Origin: a bacterium
GTDB lineage: Bacteria > Bacillota > Clostridia > Oscillospirales > Oscillospiraceae
Length of the DNA stretch: 64,000 nt
Assembly (NCBI GenBank): GCA_004560375.1
Contig: SFVC01000010.1
Coordinates: forward strand, 1-64,000
Direction of reading: 5' to 3'
The stretch's first letter is position 1. Each line of letters starts with the position of its first letter. A model generated the notes under the pieces. That model had not been told where the DNA came from and did no database searches. It worked only from the letters and a program-made list of their open reading frames with translations. This document shows, one piece after another, positions 30,618-37,439 of the stretch. The position numbers and the translations under genes are program-made.

Positions 30618-31232
30618 ATGCCCGAAGAAGCCCGCTCCATTGGATACATCTGCCCCGTGTGCGGACAGGCGGTGATCGCCTCCCGTACCGCCTTTCAGCT
30701 GTGCGCCGGGGACAGCGCGCTGCCCTGCCCCTGCGGCAAGTCGGAGCTGCGCTTTACCCAGCTTGGCGACCGGTGCGAGGTCACGGTGCCCTGCCTGCTG
30801 TGCGCCCGGGATCACACCGCCGTCTGCTCCAACGACGGGATGCTGACCCAGAAGCTGCTGGCCCTGTCCTGCCCCAAGTCCGGGCTGGGCTGCTGCTACA
30901 TCGGGGAGGAGGGGCCGGTGTTCCGGGCCATGGAGCAGCTGGAGCAGGCGGTGGACAAGCTCCGGGCGGACGACGAGGGGGAGCGGCGGGGCGCGTTCCT
31001 CAACGACGGGGTGATGGCCGAGGTGCTGGCCGAGCTGAAGGACGTGGCCCAGCGGGGCGGCGTGTCCTGCGGGTGCGGCTCCACGGACTACGGCGTCAAG
31101 GTGGGGTACGCCGCGGTGGACGTGGTGTGCGCCGCCTGCGGGGCGGCCCTGCGGCTGCCCGCCGCCACCGCCGACGATCTGGACGCGCTGTGCGCCCGGT
31201 ATACCATCACCATCCCCGGAAGGAAGGAATAG
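30618..31232 (+). CDS. Cysteine-rich zinc-ribbon protein, unknown function
   Basis: A 204-residue soluble protein with many paired cysteines: CPVC (12-15), CPC (37-39), CLLC (59-62), C-x-x-x-CC near 88-93, CGCG near 151-154 and CAAC near 171-174. The spacing suggests two or three structural zinc ribbons joined by a helical region (about 103-147). I do not recognise a named family. GGAGG precedes the ATG. The thioesterase gene follows after four bases, so both are likely co-transcribed. Confidence 0.8.
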   Translation: MPEEARSIGYICPVCGQAVIASRTAFQLCAGDSALPCPCGKSELRFTQLGDRCEVTVPCLLCARDHTAVCSNDGMLTQKLLALSCPKSGLGCCYIGEEGPVFRAMEQLEQAVDKLRADDEGERRGAFLNDGVMAEVLAELKDVAQRGGVSCGCGSTDYGVKVGYAAVDVVCAACGAALRLPAATADDLDALCARYTITIPGRKE

Positions 31233-31236
31233 AACG

Positions 31237-31974
31237 ATGGGCACCTTTTATGAAGGACAGTTCCGGGTGGACTCCCGGGACGTGGATCTGTTCAACCAGT
31301 GCCGCCCGTCGGCGCTGCTGGGCATTTTGCAGGAGGCCGCCACCCAGGCCGCGCTGGCCCTGGGTGCGTCCGGCCCCGAGGTTTTGGCCAAGTACAACTG
31401 CCTCTGGATGGTCACCCGGAGCTGGGTGGAGCTGGACGCGCCCCTGCGGTGGAACGACCTGGTGGACGTGAAAACCTGGCACCGGGGGGCCTCCGGCGCG
31501 TCCTCCTACCGGGACTTCGACCTGTTCCGGGACGGGAAGGCCGTGGGTCAGGGCTCCACGCTGTGGGTGATGGTGGACGCGGACAGCCGGAAGCTGTTCC
31601 GCATGAAGGAGCTGGCCGAGTTCCAGGGCACCGACGGCGGCGAGCTGTGCAAGAGCGTGAAGCTGCACCGCATCCCCATGCCGGAGGAGTTTGACAACCG
31701 GGTGCGCCGGGATCTGCGCTACTCCGACACCGATATCAACGGCCACGTGAACAACATCCATTACGCCGACTTCGCCTGCGACAGCCTCCACCTGGAGGAG
31801 CTGGGCCGGGGGAAGTTCGTCCGCTCCCTGCAAATCGGGTACGTGAACGAGTGCCGGGCGGGGGAGACCATCTGGGTGGACACCGCCGCCCGGGGGGACG
31901 AGCTGCTGGCCCGGGGGTCGGGGGAGGACGGGGTGGAACGGTTTGAGTTTTCCCTCACCCTGGCGGATTTATAA
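31237..31974 (+). CDS. Acyl-ACP thioesterase (FatA/FatB-type double hotdog)
   Basis: A 245-residue protein with two hotdog domains, N-terminal 1-125 and C-terminal 140-245. The second domain opens RYSDTDINGHVNNIHYADF (about 161-179), where the Asn/His pair is the catalytic signature of bacterial and plant acyl-ACP thioesterases (PF01643). It should release free fatty acids from acyl-ACP and so set chain length or lipid supply. AAGGAA precedes the ATG. It forms an operon with the zinc-ribbon gene. Confidence 0.92.
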   Translation: MGTFYEGQFRVDSRDVDLFNQCRPSALLGILQEAATQAALALGASGPEVLAKYNCLWMVTRSWVELDAPLRWNDLVDVKTWHRGASGASSYRDFDLFRDGKAVGQGSTLWVMVDADSRKLFRMKELAEFQGTDGGELCKSVKLHRIPMPEEFDNRVRRDLRYSDTDINGHVNNIHYADFACDSLHLEELGRGKFVRSLQIGYVNECRAGETIWVDTAARGDELLARGSGEDGVERFEFSLTLADL

Positions 31975-31981
31975 AAGGATC

Positions 31982-32020
31982 AGGAAGCCCTCCGCGATCA
32001 GGAATCGCGGGGGGCTTCCT
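31982..32020. terminator. Bidirectional terminator
   Basis: AGGAAGCCCTCCGCGAT (31982-31998) pairs with 32004-32020; 5-nt loop. It ends the thioesterase operon and overlaps the 3' end of the opposite small gene. Confidence 0.75.
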
Positions 32021-32198
32021 CCTGTTTGGGGCACCAGTGGGGGCAGTGCTCCTCCGCCCGCCGTTTTTTCAGCCGGGGATGGACACAGTGGCCGTAATTT
32101 GTGGCGGAATAATGACCTTGATACAGACGAATGTAGTGCTTGCGAAAGTATTTGCAGCTGCCGCAGCGTTCGGCGGGGAGAGCTTGCCAGCCTTTCAT
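31998..32198 (-). CDS. Small Cys/His-rich protein, 66 residues
   Basis: A short basic protein with CGSC (12-15), a His/Tyr-rich middle (FRKHYIRLYQGHYSATNYGHC) and CPHWC near 52-56, a plausible single zinc-binding domain. The ATG at 32198 is eight bases from GGAGG, and an extended -10 box (TGGTATAAT on the minus strand near 32219-32227) lies just before. I believe this is a genuine conserved small protein of Clostridia, but I cannot name a function. Its 3' end lies inside the terminator hairpin of the convergent gene. Confidence 0.7.
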   Translation of the reverse strand: MKGWQALPAERCGSCKYFRKHYIRLYQGHYSATNYGHCVHPRLKKRRAEEHCPHWCPKQEEAPRDS

Positions 32199-32244
32199 AG
32201 GGATCACCTCCGGAACCTATTATACCACATTATTTGTCATATGG

Positions 32245-32274
32245 TTGACAGACATTGACAGTCATTGACAGTCG
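32245..32274. repeat. Three tandem decamers TTGACAGTCR
   Basis: TTGACAGACA, TTGACAGTCA and TTGACAGTCG follow each other without gaps at 32245-32274, then TTGGGG. Spacing of one helical turn suggests a protein-binding array, or replication slippage. Confidence 0.7.
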
Positions 32275-32289
32275 TTGGGGTGCGATGAA

Positions 32290-32365
32290 TGTAGGGGAGG
32301 GGCTTGCCCCTCCCGGGGAACAGAGAGCAGATCGTCACGGCGGGAGGGGCAAGCCCCTCCCCTAC
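32290..32365. repeat. REP-like paired-hairpin repeat, copy 2
   Basis: The left half (32292-32314) and right half (32342-32364) are identical to those of copy 1 at 4779, while the 27-bp spacer differs. Conservation of the hairpins but not the spacer shows the hairpins are the selected or mobilised part. Confidence 0.85.
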
Positions 32366-32392
32366 GGACGCGCCCAATTCACGCGGCAAAAT

Positions 32393-32425
32393 GAAACGCC
32401 CCAGGTTTCGCACCTGGGGCGTTTC
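32393..32425 (-). terminator. Terminator of gdhA
   Basis: Perfect 14-bp arms GAAACGCCCCAGGT (32393-32406) and complement (32412-32425); on the minus strand TTTCATTTT follows. Confidence 0.88.
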
Positions 32426-32459
32426 TCTATTTCAGATTCAAACCAACGCAGAACCCGCC

Positions 32460-33806
32460 TCAGCAGATCCCCTGCCACAGCATGGCGTCCGCCACCTTCA
32501 GGAACCCGGCGATGTTGGCCCCCGCCTGGAGGTTCCCCTTCATGCCGAACTGCTCCGCGGCGGCGGCGCAGGCGGCGTAGATGCCATTCATGATGCCCTT
32601 CAGCTTGGCGTCCACTTCCTCGAACGTCCAGCTCAGCCGCTCGCTGTTCTGGCTCATCTCCAGGCCGGAGGTGGCCACGCCGCCGGCGTTGGCGGCCTTG
32701 GCGGGGCCGAAGAAGATGCCCGCCTCCTGATAGGCGGCGATGGCCTCGGGGGTGGAGGGCATATTGGCCCCCTCAAACACGCCCTGGCAGCCGTTGGCGA
32801 TGAGGGCCTTGGCGCTCTCCCCGTTGATCTCGTTCTGGGTGGCGCAGGGCAGGGCGATGTCGCAGGGCACCGTCCAGATCCCGGAGCAGCCCTCCACATA
32901 CTTGGCGGAGGGGACGTAGTCCAGATAGGTTTTGATCCGGGCCCGCTTGACCTCCTTGATCTCCTTGATGATCTTGTAGTCGATGCCGTTCTCGTCTACA
33001 ATATAGCCGTTGGAGTCGGACATGGCGATGACCTTGCCGCCCAGCTGGTTCACCTTCTGGTTGGCGTAGATGGCCACGTTGCCGGAGCCGGAGATGACCA
33101 CCTTCTTGCCCTCAAAGGACTGGCCGTTGTCCCGCAGGCAGGCGTCGGCGAAGTAGCACAGGCCGAAGCCGGTGGCCTCGGTGCGGGCCAGGGAGCCGCC
33201 GTAGGTCAGGCCCTTGCCGGTGAGCACGCCGGTGAACTCGTCCCGGATCTTCTTGTACTGGCCGAACAGAAAACCGATCTCCCGGGCGCCCACGCCGATG
33301 TCGCCGGCGGGCACGTCGGTATCCGGGCCGATGTGGCGCTGAAGCTCCGTCATGAAGGACTGGCAGAAGCGCATGACCTCGCCGTCGCTCTTGCCCTTGG
33401 GGTCGAAGTCGGCGCCGCCCTTGCCGCCGCCCATGGGCAGGGTGGTGAGGGAATTTTTGAACACCTGCTCAAAGCCCAAAAATTTGATCACGGACAGGTT
33501 GACGGTGGGGTGGAAGCGCAGGCCGCCCTTGTAGGGGCCGATGGCGGAGTTGAACTGAACGCGGAAACCCCGGTTCACCTGCACCTTGCCGCTGTCGTCC
33601 ACCCAGGGCACCCGAAACATCACCACCCGCTCGGGCTCCACCATGCGGCCGATGATGTTCTGCCGCTCGTAGCGGGGGTCGGCCGCCACCACGGGCTCCA
33701 GGGACTCCAGCACCTCCTCCACGGCCTGGAGGAACTCGGGCTCATGGGCGCTCTTTTTCTTCAGGTCGTCCAGCACGGACAGGAGGTACGCATTTTGAAT
33801 CGACAT
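32460..33806 (-). CDS. gdhA: NADP-specific glutamate dehydrogenase
   Basis: A 448-residue hexameric GDH, small-subunit type, fixing ammonium onto 2-oxoglutarate. The catalytic region GGLRFHPTVNLSVIKFLGFE in outline, PMGGGKGGADFDPKGKS with the active-site lysine near 126-136, VPAGDIGVGAREIG, and the Rossmann motif SGSGNVAIYA near 240 are all present. The ATG at 33806 is preceded by AAAGGATG. It is monocistronic with its own promoter and terminator. Confidence 0.98.
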   Translation of the reverse strand: MSIQNAYLLSVLDDLKKKSAHEPEFLQAVEEVLESLEPVVAADPRYERQNIIGRMVEPERVVMFRVPWVDDSGKVQVNRGFRVQFNSAIGPYKGGLRFHPTVNLSVIKFLGFEQVFKNSLTTLPMGGGKGGADFDPKGKSDGEVMRFCQSFMTELQRHIGPDTDVPAGDIGVGAREIGFLFGQYKKIRDEFTGVLTGKGLTYGGSLARTEATGFGLCYFADACLRDNGQSFEGKKVVISGSGNVAIYANQKVNQLGGKVIAMSDSNGYIVDENGIDYKIIKEIKEVKRARIKTYLDYVPSAKYVEGCSGIWTVPCDIALPCATQNEINGESAKALIANGCQGVFEGANMPSTPEAIAAYQEAGIFFGPAKAANAGGVATSGLEMSQNSERLSWTFEEVDAKLKGIMNGIYAACAAAAEQFGMKGNLQAGANIAGFLKVADAMLWQGIC

Positions 33807-33856
33807 ACCGTCAACATCCTTTCCTCTTTGAAGGTGTCGCTTTGACGCGATACTGT

Positions 33857-33885
33857 ATTGTACACCAGGTTCGGCAGTTTTGCAA
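33857..33885 (-). promoter_or_regulatory. Promoter of gdhA
   Basis: Minus strand TTGCAA (33880-33885), 17 bp, TACAAT (33857-33862). Confidence 0.75.
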
Positions 33886-33940
33886 GTCCGAGCGTGAAAA
33901 ATTGCAAAAACGAAGTTCACAAAATTTTTTGGCGAAGGGG

Positions 33941-33968
33941 GGAACCTTTTTGGCGCCCCCCGCGTCTA
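33941..33968 (+). promoter_or_regulatory. ECF-sigma-type autoregulated promoter
   Basis: GGAACC (33941-33946, followed by TTTTT), 16 bp, CGTCTA (33963-33968). This is the AAC...CGTC promoter class used by ECF sigma factors and lies 48 bp before the sigma gene. Confidence 0.85.
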
Positions 33969-34015
33969 TAGGATGTCCGGACAACAGACCCACCCACGAG
34001 GAGATGAGACAAGGC

Positions 34016-34510
34016 ATGGATTGGACGCGGGAGGAATTCGCCGCCGCAGTGACAGAGCACAGCCGCCGGATGTTCCGGGCGGCCCGGTCGGTGCTGGACA
34101 GCGACGCCGACGCGGAGGACGCGGTGGGGCAGGCGGTTCTGCAGGCGTGGCAGTCGCTGGACCGGCTGCGGGACAAGGAGGCGGCGGGGCCCTGGCTGGT
34201 GAGGATCGCGGTGAACTGCGCCTGCTCCCAGCGGCGGAAGCGGGGGAGGGTGGTCTATCTGGACGACCTGCCCCAGGAGCCCGCCGCGCCCCAGCCCCGG
34301 CGGTACGACGGGCTGTGGGAGGCGGTGTCCGCCCTGCCCGCGGAGCGGCGGGCGGTGGTGACGCTGTTCTACTATGAGGACATGACGGTGGGTCAGATCG
34401 CCAAGTGCCTGGGCGTCCCGGCGGGGACGGTGAAATCCAGGCTTGCAAGAGCCCGTACGCAGTTGAAGGAAATGCTGCAAAGTCAGGAGGGCAAATATGG
34501 AACAGTTTGA
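34016..34510 (+). CDS. ECF-type RNA polymerase sigma factor
   Basis: A 164-residue sigma-70 family factor with only regions 2 and 4. Region 2 is at about 5-70 (FRAARSVLDSDADAEDAVGQAVLQAW; acidic DAEDA helix), region 4 at about 105-155 (ALPAERRAVVTLFYYEDMTVGQIAKCLGVPAGTVKSRLARAR, outlined as a helix-turn-helix). The ATG at 34016 is chosen over an earlier ATG too close to GAGGAG. Its stop overlaps the start of the next gene, which encodes the likely anti-sigma factor, and its promoter matches ECF sites, implying positive autoregulation. Confidence 0.93.
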   Translation: MDWTREEFAAAVTEHSRRMFRAARSVLDSDADAEDAVGQAVLQAWQSLDRLRDKEAAGPWLVRIAVNCACSQRRKRGRVVYLDDLPQEPAAPQPRRYDGLWEAVSALPAERRAVVTLFYYEDMTVGQIAKCLGVPAGTVKSRLARARTQLKEMLQSQEGKYGTV

Positions 34511-35447
34511 CGAGCTGCTGAAGGAACTGGCGCAAAAGGAGGAATGTGTTGTGCCGAAGGGATTTGACGAGAGAATGCAGGACGTGCTGGACAGCCTGCC
34601 GGCCAAGGCGAAGAAGGCGGGGCTGGGGGTGGTAAAGACGGCGCTCATCGCAGCGGTGGCCTGTGCGGTGCTGCTGGGGACGGCCTTTGCCGCGTCCCCC
34701 ACCCTGCGGGAGCTGATGGGGAGCTTTGCCCCCTACGCCCAGGAGCAGGAGGGCGAGCCCTATGTGATCAACGGGATCGAGTTTCGGGTGAAGTCGGTGC
34801 TGGCGGACGACTTCACCGTCCGGGCCTACGTGGAGGCCAGGGATTTGGAGGGCAGCCGCCTGGACGGGGACGTTGGTATCTGGGGGCTGGTGGACATCCC
34901 CAAAAAGGACACCGGGGAAGGGTTTACAGCCAGCACGTTTAGCGGATCCTTCCTGGGGTATGACAGGGAGAGGAAAGCCGCACTGTTCGTGATTTCTGAC
35001 TGGGGACAGGTGGCGGCGGACGATCTGACCGGGGCGGAGGTGCGGATCTTCTCTCTTGAGAACAGAGAAACCGGGGTGGAGCTACTGGACGGCGGGGAAA
35101 ATTTTTGCGCTCCAGTGGAGGTCAAACCTATCCCCAGCCTGTCCATGGGCCCGGACGCGAAGCTGGCCTCCGGTCTCCGCGCGGAGGAGGTGCGCCTGTC
35201 CACCGTGGGGCTGTCCGCCATCTTCCGCTATGACGCGGGTTGGGGCGGCTTCGCGGGAAAGAATGTCCAGGCAAAGCTGGCGGACGGTTCCCTGGTGGAC
35301 GCCCCCTGGGAGGGCGGACAGGGCGATTTCGGCGCTGAAAGCGCGGAGGGCTCCCGCAAGGTACTGGTCTGGAACTTCACCGAACCGGTGGATGTGGAAA
35401 GCATCGAGGGGATCTACGTGGGGGAGGACTATTTCCCCGTCCGGTAA
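34497..35447 (+). CDS. Membrane-anchored anti-sigma-like protein
   Basis: A 316-residue single-pass protein: cytoplasmic N-terminus of about 45 residues (DELLKELAQKEECVVPKGFDERM), one transmembrane helix at about 50-70, and a large extracytoplasmic beta-rich domain to the end. This is the layout of anti-sigma factors paired with ECF sigmas in Clostridia, often with a DUF4179-like outer part. It should hold the sigma factor at the membrane until an outside signal arrives; the signal is unknown. CAGGAGGG precedes the ATG, which overlaps the sigma gene by 14 bp. Confidence 0.8.
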   Translation: MEQFDELLKELAQKEECVVPKGFDERMQDVLDSLPAKAKKAGLGVVKTALIAAVACAVLLGTAFAASPTLRELMGSFAPYAQEQEGEPYVINGIEFRVKSVLADDFTVRAYVEARDLEGSRLDGDVGIWGLVDIPKKDTGEGFTASTFSGSFLGYDRERKAALFVISDWGQVAADDLTGAEVRIFSLENRETGVELLDGGENFCAPVEVKPIPSLSMGPDAKLASGLRAEEVRLSTVGLSAIFRYDAGWGGFAGKNVQAKLADGSLVDAPWEGGQGDFGAESAEGSRKVLVWNFTEPVDVESIEGIYVGEDYFPVR

Positions 35448-35468
35448 TCCCGCCCCGCGAAATGAAAC

Positions 35469-35503
35469 AGCGCCCGGCGGCCTGCGATAGGCCGCCGGGC
35501 GCT
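35469..35503. terminator. Bidirectional terminator
   Basis: Perfect 15-bp arms AGCGCCCGGCGGCCT (35469-35483) and complement (35489-35503), 5-nt loop, between the anti-sigma and PadR genes. Confidence 0.88.
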
Positions 35504-35544
35504 TTCGCGTCGGCGCGTTGCCGTCCTGTCCGGGGACGGCGGGG

Positions 35545-35847
35545 CTACGCCACCCCCAGTGCCGCCAGTGCGTCCCGCAGGGTCTGCCACTGCTTGAGCA
35601 GGCCGCCGTACCGGCTCAGCCCATTGTCTGTAAGGCGGTAGTACTTCCGGGCGGGGCCCGCCGAGGTTTCCCCCTGGTACTGCTCCAGGCAGCCGTCCCG
35701 GCACAGGCCCCGGAGCAGGGCGTAGATGGCGCTCTCCTGGGTGTCGGGGAACACGGCGTGGAGGCGGCGCAGCAGGTCGTAGCCGTACTGGTCGCCCTGG
35801 GAGAGCAGGTGGAGGAGGGCCAGCTCCACCAAGTCCTTTTTCAGCAT
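35545..35847 (-). CDS. PadR-family transcriptional regulator
   Basis: A 100-residue winged-helix repressor of the short PadR-s2 type: KKDLVELALLHLLSQGDQYGYDLLRRL (about 3-29, outlined), the ESAIYALLRGLCRDG recognition region, and the wing with ARKYYRLTDNG. Only one short C-terminal helix follows for dimerisation. It overlaps the end of the upstream membrane-protein gene by seven bases. The dyad in the promoter of that gene fits a PadR operator, so the pair is probably self-repressed. Confidence 0.93.
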   Translation of the reverse strand: MLKKDLVELALLHLLSQGDQYGYDLLRRLHAVFPDTQESAIYALLRGLCRDGCLEQYQGETSAGPARKYYRLTDNGLSRYGGLLKQWQTLRDALAALGVA

Positions 35848-36668
35848 AGGGCCACCCCCGTGCCGATCACGCCAACAGCGGCTTGGATCGCCCAGATCCG
35901 GAAGTGCGACAGCCACCAGCCCGGGCCCGCGCTGTCCAGCGACATGACGTTCATGAAACTCAGCGTTTGCCAGGACAGCAACACGGCGGTGAGGGCCAGT
36001 ATGTACACCGCCGCCCACCGGCGATCCCCCGTCCGGGCCTTTATGAGGGCGAACACCGCCAGCAGGGCCAGGGCAAAGCCGCCCCACATCAGGGCGTCGC
36101 CGAACAGCATGAGGGTGAGCGGCCTTGTCCAGCCCAGGCTGTGCCACAGCACGCGGACGGGCGCCTCTCCCCACAGCTGGGCGAAGGCGATGGGGTCGTT
36201 CAGGAAGGACCGATCCACCGCCAGCACCGCCGCGATCCACGCCGCCACCGCCGCCAGCAGGACGGGGACCGCCCTGGGGAGCTTTCCCAGCTTTTGACCC
36301 TTCCAGCGGAACCAGACCAGCGCCGCCGCCATGCCCAGCGGGGGAAAGACATTGCCCAGGGTAAAGAGAGCCCTGTCATTCCAGATAACAGAGATGCTGA
36401 GAAACCACAAGAGCCGGTTCCCGCCGGGCAGGGGGCTGAGGGCCAGCAGGAGGGCGCAGGCCGCCATCACGGCGAACGCCGCCAGCCACACGCGGTAGGC
36501 CCTGGTGTCCGCCAGGGGTCGGATCACCTTCCTCGGCTTGTCCAGGCCCCGCAGCAGCTCCGGGTCGGCGGCGATGTCCCGGTAGTCGGCGATGACGTCC
36601 TCCGCCTCGGGCCGGGGCAGCATCCAGCGGGCCCAACGCTCCAGGCAGGTCATGTATTTCGTTTTCAT
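35841..36668 (-). CDS. Polytopic membrane protein upstream of padR
   Basis: A 275-residue protein with a soluble N-terminal helical part of about 50 residues (CLERWARWMLPRPEAEDVIADYRD) like the N-terminus of DUF1700/PadR-partner proteins, followed by six or seven hydrophobic segments. Function unknown. ATG 36668 has AAGGGG seven bases upstream. In most PadR-partner pairs the regulator comes first; here the membrane protein is first. A strong inverted repeat covers its promoter. Confidence 0.75.
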   Translation of the reverse strand: MKTKYMTCLERWARWMLPRPEAEDVIADYRDIAADPELLRGLDKPRKVIRPLADTRAYRVWLAAFAVMAACALLLALSPLPGGNRLLWFLSISVIWNDRALFTLGNVFPPLGMAAALVWFRWKGQKLGKLPRAVPVLLAAVAAWIAAVLAVDRSFLNDPIAFAQLWGEAPVRVLWHSLGWTRPLTLMLFGDALMWGGFALALLAVFALIKARTGDRRWAAVYILALTAVLLSWQTLSFMNVMSLDSAGPGWWLSHFRIWAIQAAVGVIGTGVALC

Positions 36669-36684
36669 GCACATACCCCTTCCA

Positions 36685-36742
36685 CTACTATATTTTTTAC
36701 TACTGTTAAAAATATAGTAGCATAGGGCGGGACGCTTGTCAA
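36685..36742 (-). promoter_or_regulatory. Promoter with PadR-type dyad operator
   Basis: Minus strand TTGACA (36737-36742), 17 bp, TACTAT (36714-36719). A perfect 13-bp inverted repeat CTACTATATTTTT (36685-36697 and 36708-36720) with a 10-nt spacer covers the -10 box and start site, an ideal repressor site. Confidence 0.8.
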
Positions 36743-36757
36743 GGGGGCGGGCACAAA

Positions 36758-36787
36758 AAAGCCCGCCGGGGGTTCCCGGCGGGCTTT
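36758..36787 (-). terminator. Terminator of the rubrerythrin gene
   Basis: AAAGCCCGCCGGG (36758-36770) pairs with 36775-36787; on the minus strand TTTTTTGTG follows. Confidence 0.88.
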
Positions 36788-36808
36788 GATGTATGGAAGC
36801 CGTTCCGA

Positions 36809-37345
36809 TCAATAATTCTCGGCGTTGACCTCGAAATAGGACTGGGGATGGTTGCAGGTGGGGCAGATGTCCGGCGCGGCGGTGCCCACCACGATGTGGC
36901 CGCAGTTGCGGCACTCCCACACCTTGACCTCGCTCTTTTTGAAGACCTCCAGAGTCTCCACGTTCTTCAGCAGGGCGCGGTAGCGCTCCTCGTGGTGCTT
37001 CTCAATGGCGGCCACCAGACGGAACCGGGCGGCCAGCTCGGGGAAGCCCTCCTTCTCGGCGGTGTCGGCAAAGCCGGCGTACATATCCGTCCACTCGTAG
37101 TTCTCGCCCTCGGCGGCGGACTTCAGGTTGGCGGCGGTGTCGCCGATCCCCTCCAGCTCCTTGAACCACAGCTTGGCGTGCTCCTTCTCGTTGTCCGCCG
37201 TCTTGAGAAACAGCGCGGCGATCTGCTCGAAGCCCTCCTTCTTGGCCTTGGAGGCGAAGTAGGTGTACTTGTTCCGAGCCTCGGACTCCCCGGCGAAGGC
37301 GGCCATCAAATTCTTTTCGGTTTGGGTGCCGGCATAACGTGACAT
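36809..37345 (-). CDS. Rubrerythrin
   Basis: A 178-residue non-haem iron peroxidase that protects anaerobes by reducing hydrogen peroxide. The N-terminal four-helix ferritin-like domain carries the di-iron ligands in FAGESEARNKYTYFA (E near 20), EKEHAKLW (about 54-61) and IEKHHEERYRAL (about 114-125). A C-terminal rubredoxin domain has CRNC and CPTC (about 144-164). It is a single-gene unit. Confidence 0.97.
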   Translation of the reverse strand: MSRYAGTQTEKNLMAAFAGESEARNKYTYFASKAKKEGFEQIAALFLKTADNEKEHAKLWFKELEGIGDTAANLKSAAEGENYEWTDMYAGFADTAEKEGFPELAARFRLVAAIEKHHEERYRALLKNVETLEVFKKSEVKVWECRNCGHIVVGTAAPDICPTCNHPQSYFEVNAENY

Positions 37346-37402
37346 AAGAAACCACTCCTAATCAGTAAAATTTCCCAAGGTGAAGGCCTGTGGGATAACC
37401 TT

Positions 37403-37431
37403 ATTATACCAGGGGCCAGGGGGAAAAGCAA
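37403..37431 (-). promoter_or_regulatory. Promoter of the rubrerythrin gene
   Basis: Minus strand TTGCTT (37426-37431), 17 bp, TATAAT (37403-37408). Confidence 0.75.
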
Positions 37432-37439
37432 GGGGAGAT

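Noticed and set aside
32245..32274. CRISPR-like tandem repeats
   Set aside because: Units are only 10 bp, without spacers and without cas genes.
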